From Neobacillus sp. PS2-9 (GTDB taxonomy: Bacteria > Bacillota > Bacilli > Bacillales > Cytobacillaceae): 64,000 bases of DNA. The notes beneath the pieces are model-generated. The model worked only from the letters and a program-made list of their open reading frames with translations. It did no database searches and was not told the origin of the DNA. This document shows positions 35,901 to 44,554 of the stretch, one piece after another. Each line of letters starts with the position of its first letter. Positions within the stretch are counted from its first letter, which is position 1. Location: the NCBI RefSeq assembly GCF_030915525.1, contig NZ_CP133269.1, forward strand, positions 2,205,001-2,269,000. Reading direction: 5' to 3'. A program made the translations under genes and the position numbers.

Positions 35901-37304
35901 TTGGAGAAGGAAAAAAACCAATTGCATAAAAGTCTGAAGCCTATCCATTTATGGGGTATTGCTGTGGGTATGGTTATTTCTGGGCAGTATTTTGGTTGGA
36001 ATTACGGGTTCGAACAAGGGGGAACCATTGGCCTTGCTATTGCAGCACTTATAATTACTGTGTTCTATACAACTTTTATTTTTAGTTATTCTGAGTTATC
36101 CACTTCTATTCCACATGCTGGTGGGCCATCTGCTTATGCAAGGAAAGCAATGGGGCCATTTATGGGGTTTGTAACAGGTATAGCCTGTTTACTTGAATTT
36201 GTATTTGCTCCACCAGCAATTGCTGTTTCAGTGGGTGCATACATTAACTTCTTAGTCCCTAGCATTAATGCCGTTTATGCGACTGTTGGGATGTTTATTT
36301 TGTTTATTTTAGTCAACCTCATTGGGGTAAAGGGAGCTGCAATCATTGAATTGGTAGCTACTATTATGGCCCTTATCGGTTTAGCAATTTATTATGTAGC
36401 AGGGTTACCACATGTACAGACATCTAATATTTTTAATGAAACAGCCTTCTCAAATGGCTGGTCTGGGGTTATGGCTGCAATTCCTTTTGCCATTTGGTTC
36501 TTCCTAGCTATTGAAGGCGGTGCGATGGCCGCTGAAGAAGTTCGTGATCCTAAGAAGGATATTCCAAAAGGATTCATTTCAGGTATTTTAACTCTAGGTG
36601 TTGCCACGGTTTTAACATTATTCGTAACGGCTGGTCTTGGTGGAGGAACTGGCAAGCCGGCGGATTACCCGCTTCCACAAGCCTTATCCAGCGTGTACGG
36701 TGAAGGTAGTATCATTCCTATTACTGTTGCGATTATTGGACTCTTTGGTTTAATTGCCAGCTTACATGGAATTATTATTGGATTCTCCCGCCAGACGTTT
36801 GCCTTGGCAAGAGCAGGGTACTTACCGAAATTCCTTTCTAATCTTTCGAAAAGAGGCGTACCGCACTGGGGTCTTATTGTACCAGGTGCAATTGGTGTCA
36901 TTGCTGCCGGTTCTGCTAATTTTGCAAATGCACTAATTATCCTTTCTGTTTTTGGTGCGATTACCATGTACTGCTTAAGTATGATTTCATTATTTGTGTT
37001 AAGAAAGAAAGAACCAAATATGGAGAGACCATTCAAAGTAAGTTATCCAGTTGTACCAGCGATTGCACTTATTTTAGGCGTGTTTTCTTTCTTCTGTGTT
37101 GTTAAATATAGTGTTCTAACTACAGCTTTACCATTGTTTGGAGTAGAACTTCCATTAGGTTATGTCATTTTATCCATCTTTGGAGTAGCGCTTGTCTACT
37201 ATTTCTTAGTAGGTTCGAAAAATCTACGCCCAATGTCAGAAGAATTTGTATCCATAGAAGATATTACTTCACATGAAGAATTAAAGGATGTTGTAAACAG
37301 ATAA
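35901..37304 (+). CDS. eat: ethanolamine permease (APC family)
   Basis: 467 residues, about 12 membrane segments; TTG start behind AAAAGGGG. Opening PIHLWGIAVGMVISGQYFGW and FLAIEGGAMAAEEVRDPKKDIP match ethanolamine permeases of the APC superfamily. It would import ethanolamine in place of EutH, which is absent. 120 nt after mdh, with a terminator behind it, so it may end the eut transcript. Confidence 0.9.
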   Translation: MEKEKNQLHKSLKPIHLWGIAVGMVISGQYFGWNYGFEQGGTIGLAIAALIITVFYTTFIFSYSELSTSIPHAGGPSAYARKAMGPFMGFVTGIACLLEFVFAPPAIAVSVGAYINFLVPSINAVYATVGMFILFILVNLIGVKGAAIIELVATIMALIGLAIYYVAGLPHVQTSNIFNETAFSNGWSGVMAAIPFAIWFFLAIEGGAMAAEEVRDPKKDIPKGFISGILTLGVATVLTLFVTAGLGGGTGKPADYPLPQALSSVYGEGSIIPITVAIIGLFGLIASLHGIIIGFSRQTFALARAGYLPKFLSNLSKRGVPHWGLIVPGAIGVIAAGSANFANALIILSVFGAITMYCLSMISLFVLRKKEPNMERPFKVSYPVVPAIALILGVFSFFCVVKYSVLTTALPLFGVELPLGYVILSIFGVALVYYFLVGSKNLRPMSEEFVSIEDITSHEELKDVVNR

Positions 37305-37327
37305 TAACATATAATTTTCGAGTAAAT

Positions 37328-37357
37328 TGAGCAGTCTCTATGAGGGCTGCTTTTTCT
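37328..37357 (+). terminator. terminator after the ethanolamine permease gene
   Basis: Stem AGCAG(TC)/(GG)CTGCT followed by TTTTTCT. Confidence 0.7.
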
Positions 37358-37463
37358 ATTCTATGATTTATAATGAATATAATCTAATTTTTCAGAATAA
37401 TTATAGTAATAACTTGACCCATTTAGGTCTTGGTTTAAACCTTATTAAAGGAGGTGACCGTGG

Positions 37464-37622
37464 ATGGAGGTGTTAATAGGAATCGCTTTAGTCATCATTA
37501 CACTGGCAGTTGGTTCGGCTATTGGCCTGAGAGCGAATAAAAATGTAAGAGCTTTTAAAGAGGAAGAACATGAGATTTTCGTGGGAAGTGATAAAAAAGT
37601 CAAAGCACGAAAGGAGATGTAA
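37464..37622 (+). CDS. 52-residue single-membrane-segment protein
   Basis: Starts MEVLIGIALVIITLAVGSAI behind the near-perfect AAAGGAGGTGA, ends KVKARKEM. One N-terminal helix, then a charged cytoplasmic tail. The ribosome site of the next permease gene lies in its last codons and its stop is 2 nt before that start, so the two are co-translated. It may be a small partner subunit of the permease. Family not recognised. Confidence 0.75.
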   Translation: MEVLIGIALVIITLAVGSAIGLRANKNVRAFKEEEHEIFVGSDKKVKARKEM

Positions 37623-37624
37623 CT

Positions 37625-39160
37625 ATGAAAAATAAAGACCAACAAATGCTGGCTGATAAAAAACAGCTAAATCGCTATGGATATGCACAAGAACTACTTC
37701 GTGATATGGGTGGATTTTCAAACTTTGCCATTTCATTTTCAATCATTTCTATTTTAACAGGTGCTGTTTCTCTATATGGCCATGGATTACTGTATGGGGG
37801 ACCTGGAATGATGGGATTTGGCTGGACCATCGTTGCCTTTTTTGTACTATTAATTGCGGCCTCTTTATCTGAACTTGCTTCAGCGATTCCAACAGCAGGT
37901 GCTTTATATCACTGGGCTGCTGCCTTAAAGGGTACGAGAATTGGCTGGTATACTGCCTGGATCAATTTAATTGGTCAAATCGGAATTGTAGCAGGGATTG
38001 ATTATTCTGTAGCCTTATTCGCTGATCCACTCCTAGCAACCATCTTCAATTATTCTTCTACCGATACTACCATCCTAATTGTTTTTGGCATCGTCCTCCT
38101 CTTACACGGAATCCTAAACCATGTGGGCATTAAAATAGTTGCTAAATTAAATGACTTCTCGGCATGGTATCATATGATTGTTGTTGCTATTTTGGTCGTA
38201 AGTCTTGCCTTTTTTACAAAAGATGGGCTGCAGCCACTTGACTATTTATTCCAAGTTGGAACAACCTTCTCAGATAAGCCCTATTTTCTTGCCTTTTTAA
38301 TCGGATTATTGCAAGCACAATGGACCTTTACAGGCTATGATGCATCTGCTCATACGATTGAAGAGACGGTTCACCCTAGGGTAAGGGCACCCTGGGGAAT
38401 CTTTAACTCAGTTGCTTTTTCGTTCGTTTTTGGTTTTATCATGCTCTCATTTGTTACTCTTTCCATTCATGATGCGAATGGTGCGGTAAACTCAGATAAT
38501 GCCTTCATCTACGTTATCAGCCAAGCATTAGGTGGAACGTTTGGAAATATTGTTCTTTGGCTCGTTACCTTTGCCATGTTCTTTTGCGGTCTCTCATCAA
38601 TTACTTCCTTTTCACGCATGATGTATGCTTTTTCGCGAGATAAGGGAATGCCTTTTAGCAGGCACTGGGCGGAAATTAGCCGAAAGTATCGGACCCCTGC
38701 GAAAGCAATTTGGCTTTCAGTTATTCTTTCTTTTGTCTTAGCTTTAATCGATTATATTACGAAATTAGTCAATCCCAATGTAGGGTATTCTACAATCGCA
38801 TTTTTAACTGCTGTGAGTGTAGTTGGTTTATATGTGGCTTACGGAATTCCTATTCTTCTGAAATTAAGGGCCGAATCAAGAGGGATTTTCTTACCTAAAC
38901 ATTACGGTCCGTGGAGTTTAGGAAAATGGAGCAAACCAATTAATGTAATTAGTTTAATCTGGATTCTCTTTATATGTATCATCATGGTGATTCCACCAAA
39001 TCAAATGGCTGCCTACGCCCTAGGAGGCATGTTTGTCATTCTAATCATCATGGACTTGGGTTATTACAAAAAACACTTTAAAGGACCTCAAGCTGCATTA
39101 GAAAAATCAGTTGAAGAAATAAAACGATTGGAAGATGAATTCGAACATGAACATGAGTAG
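37625..39160 (+). CDS. amino acid/choline-type APC permease
   Basis: 511 residues, about 12 membrane segments; AAAGGAG before the ATG. GGFSNFAISFSIISILTG and IPTAGALYHWAA match the amino acid/choline transporter group that includes yeast choline and GABA permeases. A charged tail (EEIKRLEDEFEHEHE) ends it. Located beside the ethanolamine permease, so a related amino-alcohol or amine substrate is possible (inference). Terminator follows. Confidence 0.85.
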   Translation: MKNKDQQMLADKKQLNRYGYAQELLRDMGGFSNFAISFSIISILTGAVSLYGHGLLYGGPGMMGFGWTIVAFFVLLIAASLSELASAIPTAGALYHWAAALKGTRIGWYTAWINLIGQIGIVAGIDYSVALFADPLLATIFNYSSTDTTILIVFGIVLLLHGILNHVGIKIVAKLNDFSAWYHMIVVAILVVSLAFFTKDGLQPLDYLFQVGTTFSDKPYFLAFLIGLLQAQWTFTGYDASAHTIEETVHPRVRAPWGIFNSVAFSFVFGFIMLSFVTLSIHDANGAVNSDNAFIYVISQALGGTFGNIVLWLVTFAMFFCGLSSITSFSRMMYAFSRDKGMPFSRHWAEISRKYRTPAKAIWLSVILSFVLALIDYITKLVNPNVGYSTIAFLTAVSVVGLYVAYGIPILLKLRAESRGIFLPKHYGPWSLGKWSKPINVISLIWILFICIIMVIPPNQMAAYALGGMFVILIIMDLGYYKKHFKGPQAALEKSVEEIKRLEDEFEHEHE

Positions 39161-39169
39161 GATTATGCA

Positions 39170-39205
39170 AAGAAGTGCCCTTTTTGGATAGGGCACTTCT
39201 TTTTG
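39170..39205 (+). terminator. terminator between converging genes
   Basis: Stem AAGAAGTGCCC/GGGCACTTCTT, loop of about 10 nt, then TTTGC. It ends the APC permease unit and may also serve the minus-strand gene. Confidence 0.8.
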
Positions 39206-39207
39206 CT

Positions 39208-39444
39208 TTAGCGAAATGGTGCTTGGTTTTTATATACATAGATTTTCTCTGCGATAAAACTGAGGAATATACCAATAATAAACGGAACTAAGGAACCTGT
39301 TTCAATGTAGAAACTATTTACACTTAGCTCATATTTATGATGAAACATTAACCATTCTATCTTAAAGAGATGCCCAATTGCATACAAAAGGCCAGTTGCT
39401 ATTACAAACGTAGAAAAACCGACTAGAAATTTCTTAAACTTCAT
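39208..39444 (-). CDS. small membrane protein, two helices
   Basis: 78 residues; GGAGGG before the ATG. Two hydrophobic segments (about 5-30 and 47-68) with basic ends. No family recognised. Confidence 0.65.
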   Translation of the reverse strand: MKFKKFLVGFSTFVIATGLLYAIGHLFKIEWLMFHHKYELSVNSFYIETGSLVPFIIGIFLSFIAEKIYVYKNQAPFR

Positions 39445-39479
39445 ATTTACCCTCCATTCTGTTTTATGAAAAATAAATA

Positions 39480-40169
39480 TTATTCAAGTGCTTTGTTAAC
39501 CGCAGCAAGAGCGTGAATAGAAGCTGTGTCAAATAATGGCACAGGAGAATCCTTTTGTTTTATTAATAATCCTATTTCCGTACAACCTAGGATGATTCCT
39601 TCGGCTCCGTTTTCAATTAGATAATCAATGGCTCTTTTAATTGAAGATCTTGAGGAGGGGAGAATTTTACCTAAACATAATTCTTCAAAAATTATGGTAT
39701 TTATCATTTCTCTTTCCTGGTCAGGTGGTATAAGAACCTTTAATCCTTGGGATTCTAATCGTGATTTGTAAAAATCCTGCTCCATCGTATACTTGGTGCC
39801 AAGCAAACCAATTGTCTTCAACCCATTCTTTTTAATTTGGGTAGCCGTTGCATCAGCAATATGTAAAATTGGGATATTAATGTTTTCTTGGATGGCATCT
39901 ATAACTTTATGCATGGTATTGGTACAAATGATAATAAAGTCGGCACCACTTTTTTCTAGACTTTTTGCTGCATTAGCTAATATATCTCCTGCTTTTTCCC
40001 AATCTCCTTTAGATTGACACTTTTCAATTTCCGCGAAGTCAACACTGTACATGATGGAATGAGCCGAATGCAATCCACCTAATCTCTTTTTGACTTCCTC
40101 GTTAATGATACGATAATACTCGACAGAAGACTCCCAGCTCATTCCGCCAACCAAACCAATGATTTTCAT
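39480..40169 (-). CDS. aspartate/glutamate racemase family protein
   Basis: 229 residues; GGGGG before the ATG. MKIIGLVGGMSWESS start, first catalytic Cys in IICTNTMHK (near 83) and second in ILGCTEIGLL (near 193). PLP-independent racemase, interconverts L- and D-amino acids such as aspartate. Single gene; the small membrane protein gene follows 35 nt downstream. Confidence 0.9.
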   Translation of the reverse strand: MKIIGLVGGMSWESSVEYYRIINEEVKKRLGGLHSAHSIMYSVDFAEIEKCQSKGDWEKAGDILANAAKSLEKSGADFIIICTNTMHKVIDAIQENINIPILHIADATATQIKKNGLKTIGLLGTKYTMEQDFYKSRLESQGLKVLIPPDQEREMINTIIFEELCLGKILPSSRSSIKRAIDYLIENGAEGIILGCTEIGLLIKQKDSPVPLFDTASIHALAAVNKALE

Positions 40170-40325
40170 AGATTTACCCCCAAATTTTTTTTATAAAATC
40201 AAGACGTTGGAAGGTTGAAAAAGTTTCATTTTCCCACAAAAATCTTCTATTTGAAACTTTTAAGAATGTTCATACGTCTGTTTTCTCGGAATATCATTCT
40301 AGTTTAACTAACAAGGGGGATGAAA

Positions 40326-40901
40326 ATGAAAATAGCAATTGTTTGCTTTGATGATTTTACTGATATAGACGTATTTTTGCCATGGGATTTGCTAAACCGT
40401 GTTCGATTAGTAGGTGGATTAGATGATTGGAAGGTCCAGCTATTAGGTACAGAGCCAACCCATATTTCCATGGCTGGATTACGTATTCCCATGACAGGTA
40501 CGATTTCTGAAATTACTTTGGCAGATGCTGTTATTTTTGCAAGTGGAAAAGGTGTCCAAGAACTGTATAGGAATCAAGATTATATTAATCGTTTAAAAGT
40601 AAATCCTGAAAAACAACTGATTGGCTCCATGTGTTCTGGTGCTTTGTTGTTAGGAGCGAAGGGATTACTGTCCGGTAAAAAGGCAACTACATATCCAACA
40701 GTGGTTGAACAGCTTAAAGAATTTAATGTGGAAGTGATTGAACAGAGCTTTGTTAACTCTGGTAATGTATCAACAGCAGCAGGCTGTTTTGCTGCTCAAG
40801 AGCTTTCCGCATGGATTATCAAGACTCTAATAAATGAAGAAATGGTTGATACTGTTTTAGAATCCGTCCAACCTGTTGGTAAAGGGCTTAGTTTTATTTA
40901 G
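40326..40901 (+). CDS. DJ-1/PfpI family protein
   Basis: 191 residues from the ATG at 40326; AAGGGGG is 6 nt before it (an ATG at 40320 is too close). Nucleophile elbow MCSGALLLG (Cys near 100) in an alpha/beta fold, with acidic Asp near 16. Family members include deglycases, isonitrile hydratases and AraC partners. FDDFTDIDVFLPWDLL is like isonitrile hydratase/YoaZ-type proteins. Exact activity unknown. Confidence 0.85.
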   Translation: MKIAIVCFDDFTDIDVFLPWDLLNRVRLVGGLDDWKVQLLGTEPTHISMAGLRIPMTGTISEITLADAVIFASGKGVQELYRNQDYINRLKVNPEKQLIGSMCSGALLLGAKGLLSGKKATTYPTVVEQLKEFNVEVIEQSFVNSGNVSTAAGCFAAQELSAWIIKTLINEEMVDTVLESVQPVGKGLSFI

Positions 40902-40910
40902 AAATAAAGT

Positions 40911-40938
40911 CAGATTGGCTCTCCAATCGGCTTTTTTA
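40911..40938 (+). terminator. terminator after the DJ-1/PfpI gene
   Basis: Stem GATTGG/CCAATC followed by GGCTTTTTTAAT. It meets the end of the converging minus-strand gene. Confidence 0.8.
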
Positions 40939-41733
40939 ATGGGAAAAAGTTATTTTATTATCTTTACTTAATGTACTACTAGAAGAATAGTATTTTAGTG
41001 CCCATAGTACAAAGATAAACATCAGTGCAGGGATGATATAGTTGAGGAGACTGGAAAAGGCAGTTTCGTGCCCAGTTTCCTTAACGATAAAAAGAGCACT
41101 CCCGGAATTACCAACTAGACCAAAGAAAAGACCATAGGCAATATTTAAACCATAATGGAGCCCTGTATCTGCCCATATTGATCCTGTTTTATAATATGCA
41201 AGAGTTAAAGAAAGGCCTAAAATAATTGAAAAGATCATATTGCTGAGGCTGAATCCCGCATACCAATAATCATCAAGTGCATAAATTAAAATACTTATTA
41301 TAAATACCCAGACAATGTGAATCTTTCCTTTTAATAGATTGATAACATAGCCTCTGACAATTAAATCATTAATTAGTGAGCCAACTAAATAACCAACAAA
41401 GACTTCCACAACAGGCATGATTACATTTACTGGGTCGTGAATTCCAACAAACTCTAAATCACCCACATAAAATTGTATGCCGAACATAACCATCCAAAAT
41501 CCAAAACCTATCAGAAAGCTAAATATAAAGTTCTTTTTCCAGCCTGGATGAAATATCATACCCAACCCTTTTAATCCTTTTAGTCCCACCCATTTAGAAA
41601 TAAAGAAGGCTAACGGAAAGAAAAGTATAGTGGACCCAAATTGAAGATATGGATTTCCAAGCTGAACAGGAATTAAATTAAAATATAAATCTAAAATAAG
41701 AAAACCAATTATGCCTTTTAAAAACTCTCTAAT
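40936..41733 (-). CDS. CPBP/Abi-like membrane protein, apparent ATT start
   Basis: 265 residues if read from ATT at 41733, 8 nt after GGAGGTG; a stop (TAA) directly precedes it in frame. The only other start, GTG at 41589, lacks a ribosome site and would lose a clear hydrophobic N-terminal region (48 codons). About seven to eight membrane segments. The glutamate pair of CPBP proteases (EExxxR) is replaced here by NDLIVRG, while the later His (TGLHYGLN) is kept, so proteolytic activity is doubtful. ATT could be a rare start as in infC, or a mutated ATG. Confidence 0.65.
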   Translation of the reverse strand: MREFLKGIIGFLILDLYFNLIPVQLGNPYLQFGSTILFFPLAFFISKWVGLKGLKGLGMIFHPGWKKNFIFSFLIGFGFWMVMFGIQFYVGDLEFVGIHDPVNVIMPVVEVFVGYLVGSLINDLIVRGYVINLLKGKIHIVWVFIISILIYALDDYWYAGFSLSNMIFSIILGLSLTLAYYKTGSIWADTGLHYGLNIAYGLFFGLVGNSGSALFIVKETGHETAFSSLLNYIIPALMFIFVLWALKYYSSSSTLSKDNKITFSH

Positions 41734-41883
41734 TTAAATACACCTCCAATAAAATTAGTTAACTAGTTAATTTTACCTTTTTTTAAGGCAAAATCAACCA
41801 ATTTCCTATTATTAAGGAAAAAACAAAAAAAGAAGAGGGGAGTCCATGCATGGATTCACCCTCTTTTCATTCTAATAAACGTT

Positions 41884-42195
41884 TTAACGTCTTCTTACTC
41901 TTAATTTCCACATATTTCCATTATTCCAATAGCTTTTCGATTGATGATTGCTGCGGTGGCTACTCTGCCAACAAGATTTTATTTTAAAGCATTTGGTTGG
42001 ATATCTTCTTGTCGTACAGCGTTTAGCAGATGTATGCCTTCTGGTTGTGTGTCTACTTGAATGCCGAGTAGTATTTCGACTAGAAGATGAAGTGCGACGA
42101 TTACGGCTTGGTCCTCTAAACATGAAGTCTCCGAAACCACCACGTCTTACCTCATCTGCAGCCCTTTGTATTTCCTCTGATGAAAATTCACTCAT
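41884..42195 (-). CDS. CotG-like basic Ser/Thr/Arg/His-rich spore coat protein
   Basis: 103 residues from the ATG at 42195, which has a perfect AAAGGAGGTG; a longer start at 42240 would read through that site. N-terminal acidic head (MSEFSSEEIQRAADEVRRGG), then SRNRRTSSSSRNTTRHSSR and similar repeats to the end. Divergent from cotH, as cotG is in B. subtilis, where the CotH kinase phosphorylates serines of CotG. Composition and position suggest a CotH substrate. The assignment rests on these, not on aligned similarity. Confidence 0.65.
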   Translation of the reverse strand: MSEFSSEEIQRAADEVRRGGFGDFMFRGPSRNRRTSSSSRNTTRHSSRHTTRRHTSAKRCTTRRYPTKCFKIKSCWQSSHRSNHQSKSYWNNGNMWKLRVRRR

Positions 42196-42394
42196 TTTAG
42201 CACCTCCTTTAAATATAGAAAAGGGAGTACGTTTGCTCATTATACATATACCTATAAACCTACCTCTTCTTTTACCAATTTACGTTTGTTGAGCTATTTT
42301 TGAATGAGAAAAAAGCCTATAAAAGGAAAAATTGCTATCCAATCGTGACCACTACTCCTTTTTTTTCATACGAATAAAAGAAGGAGGAATAAAA

Positions 42395-43486
42395 ATGGAC
42401 GAGGTGACTAAGGTACCTGAGTATAAACTTTTTATTAATCCCAATGACCTAAAGGAACTAAAGAGGGATTTATGGAATGATGATCCTGTACCTGGACGAT
42501 TAACCATAGAAGGAAAGAGACTAGAGATTGATTTAAGTTATCGGGGGTCTCATATCCGAGATTTGGAGAAAAAGTCCTATCAGATAGCGTTCTATAAACC
42601 TAAAGCTTTTAGGGGGGCTAATATTATTCATTTAAATGCAGAGTATATGGACCCCTCACTCATTCGAAATAAATTATCCTTTGATTTCTTTTCAGATATT
42701 GGTGTTTTATCACCAAAATCCAGACATGTTTTTTTTACACAAAACGGTAAATCGGAAGGAGTTTACTTGGAAATTGAGTCAGTGGATGAAAATTTCTTAC
42801 GAAGAAGAAATTTACCGAAAGGCAGCATTTTTTATGCCCTAGATGGTGACGCAAATTTTTCCCTGATGAGTGAATTAGACAAAGAAACCAAAAAATCGTT
42901 ACGTTTGGGTTATGAGAAAAAATGTGGAGACAGACAAGAAGATTATTACTTAGAAGAAATGATCTTTAATATTAATACATTATCTAATAGTGAATTCGAA
43001 AGGGGAATACAAAAATATGTAAATGTAGATAAATATCTACGTTGGATCGCAGGAGTAATCTTCACTTCGAACTATGATGGATTTGTTCATAACTACGCGT
43101 TGTATCGAAACGGAGAGACTTGCCTTTTCGAAATCATTCCTTGGGATTATGATGCAACATGGGGAAGGGATGTGAACGGAAAACCGATGGAAGCGGATTA
43201 TGTTCCAATAGACGGGTTTAATACATTAACGTCAAGAATTTTGGGCGTAGATTCTTTCCGGAAAAAGTATGTAAAATTGCTTAAAGAAATCATGTCACAG
43301 CAATTCACATTAGACTATATGGTTCCAAGGGTGGAACAGTTGCTTGAATTGATTAGACCATATGTCTTGAGGGATCCTTATAAAAATAAAGAAATAGAAC
43401 AATTCGATAAAGAAATGGATGTAATAAAGGAATATATGATTGGAAGAAGGAATTACCTAAAAAGAATGATGGTAAGTATAGAATAA
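42395..43486 (+). CDS. cotH: CotH spore coat protein kinase
   Basis: 363 residues from the ATG at 42395 (AAGGAGGAAT before it); B. subtilis CotH has 362. Conserved kinase-like motifs: LSYRGSHIRDLEKKSYQI (ATP site Arg/Lys), GVYLEIESVDENFL, and metal motif PWDYDATWGRD. CotH phosphorylates coat proteins such as CotB and CotG during spore assembly. Its divergent neighbour is a plausible substrate. Confidence 0.92.
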   Translation: MDEVTKVPEYKLFINPNDLKELKRDLWNDDPVPGRLTIEGKRLEIDLSYRGSHIRDLEKKSYQIAFYKPKAFRGANIIHLNAEYMDPSLIRNKLSFDFFSDIGVLSPKSRHVFFTQNGKSEGVYLEIESVDENFLRRRNLPKGSIFYALDGDANFSLMSELDKETKKSLRLGYEKKCGDRQEDYYLEEMIFNINTLSNSEFERGIQKYVNVDKYLRWIAGVIFTSNYDGFVHNYALYRNGETCLFEIIPWDYDATWGRDVNGKPMEADYVPIDGFNTLTSRILGVDSFRKKYVKLLKEIMSQQFTLDYMVPRVEQLLELIRPYVLRDPYKNKEIEQFDKEMDVIKEYMIGRRNYLKRMMVSIE

Positions 43487-43489
43487 AAA

Positions 43490-43540
43490 GGGACAGTCCC
43501 CCGCTGCTTTAAAGCGCTGGGGGACTGTCCCCGTTTTTTA
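43490..43540. terminator. bidirectional terminator between cotH and a converging permease gene
   Basis: Long stem GGGACAGTCCCCC/GGGGGACTGTCCC with inner pairs, flanked by AAAAA on the left and TTTTTT on the right, so it works on both strands. Confidence 0.85.
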
Positions 43541-44554
43541 CTATAGTTCCCTATGAAACGTCAAGTCAGTTGCATTAAGGGGGGATGTTGGGTTTTGCTC
43601 ATTCATTTGTTTCTTCTTTCTTGATTTTTTCTTTTTGGACAGGATGCCTAAGGAGTTAATGTCTAATGCTTCATCTAGTTCTTTCTTAATCATGTTAATA
43701 ATGAGGATTAAGATAAAGTAACAAGCGAGCGGGATTAGTACCACCCAAGGCGACATATAAAATTCACGGTAATTTTGTCCAACCAGGCCGGCCCATTCCT
43801 TAGATATGGAATTCAGAAGGGGCAATCCACGGACCTCTTCTTTTGAAACTCCCCCTATGTATACCTGAAATGCACCTAAATACATCATAAGTACAAGTGT
43901 ACCAAGCAACTGCTGAATAACCATCAATAGCCCATAAGAAGTTAAATAAGGTTTAATCTGGGTCTTAAGGACATGAAAATGATTCCCACCCATTAAATAC
44001 GAACACTGGATAAATGTTTTCTTTTTTAATTCATCAACAATGTCTACAGTCATAAACAATACGGAAGGAATCCCCATTATCACAAGAATGATAATCTGAT
44101 AGACCATTACACTATAAATGGAATCTTTAATATAGTTTGTTGAAACAGGATACATCAGCACTAAAGTAATTAGGATAGGTGGTACTAAATTGAAGACAAC
44201 TAGAAAATCCTTTACCAGTGGAAGCAAACGTTTCAACCATAAGGAAAATAATAATCCGAGGACGCTGCCGATTAACACTCGAAAAAGGGTGACACCAAAA
44301 GCAGTTAATAGTGTGAATTTTGCCCCGTAAATCATCATATAAAGAATATCTGCACCATTCCGATCAGAGCCTAGAAGGTAATGAGAGGATGGTGGGATAG
44401 GAGGTACTCCGATTAGATTTCCTTTTTTATCATATAGATAGGTGACCTTATTAAAATCCGCAGGTCCAAAGTATGGATATAGTAAACTGGCAATAAGAAT
44501 GATACTTAGAATAGATAATCCAACAATGGTCTTTTTATATTTTTGAAGTTTCAT
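43541..44554 (-). CDS. DppC/OppC-like ABC permease subunit, orphan pair 1
   Basis: 337 residues; AAAAGGA before the ATG. N-terminal helix, then a long outer loop with VPPIPPSSHYLLGSDRNGAD, matching the PLGTDxxGRD loop of peptide permeases, five more helices and a very basic tail (SKKKKSRKKKQ). EAA-like loop SYLMGGNHFHVLKTQI. Overlaps the partner permease by 4 nt. No binding protein or ATPase lies near. Confidence 0.85.
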   Translation of the reverse strand: MKLQKYKKTIVGLSILSIILIASLLYPYFGPADFNKVTYLYDKKGNLIGVPPIPPSSHYLLGSDRNGADILYMMIYGAKFTLLTAFGVTLFRVLIGSVLGLLFSLWLKRLLPLVKDFLVVFNLVPPILITLVLMYPVSTNYIKDSIYSVMVYQIIILVIMGIPSVLFMTVDIVDELKKKTFIQCSYLMGGNHFHVLKTQIKPYLTSYGLLMVIQQLLGTLVLMMYLGAFQVYIGGVSKEEVRGLPLLNSISKEWAGLVGQNYREFYMSPWVVLIPLACYFILILIINMIKKELDEALDINSLGILSKKKKSRKKKQMNEQNPTSPLNATDLTFHREL

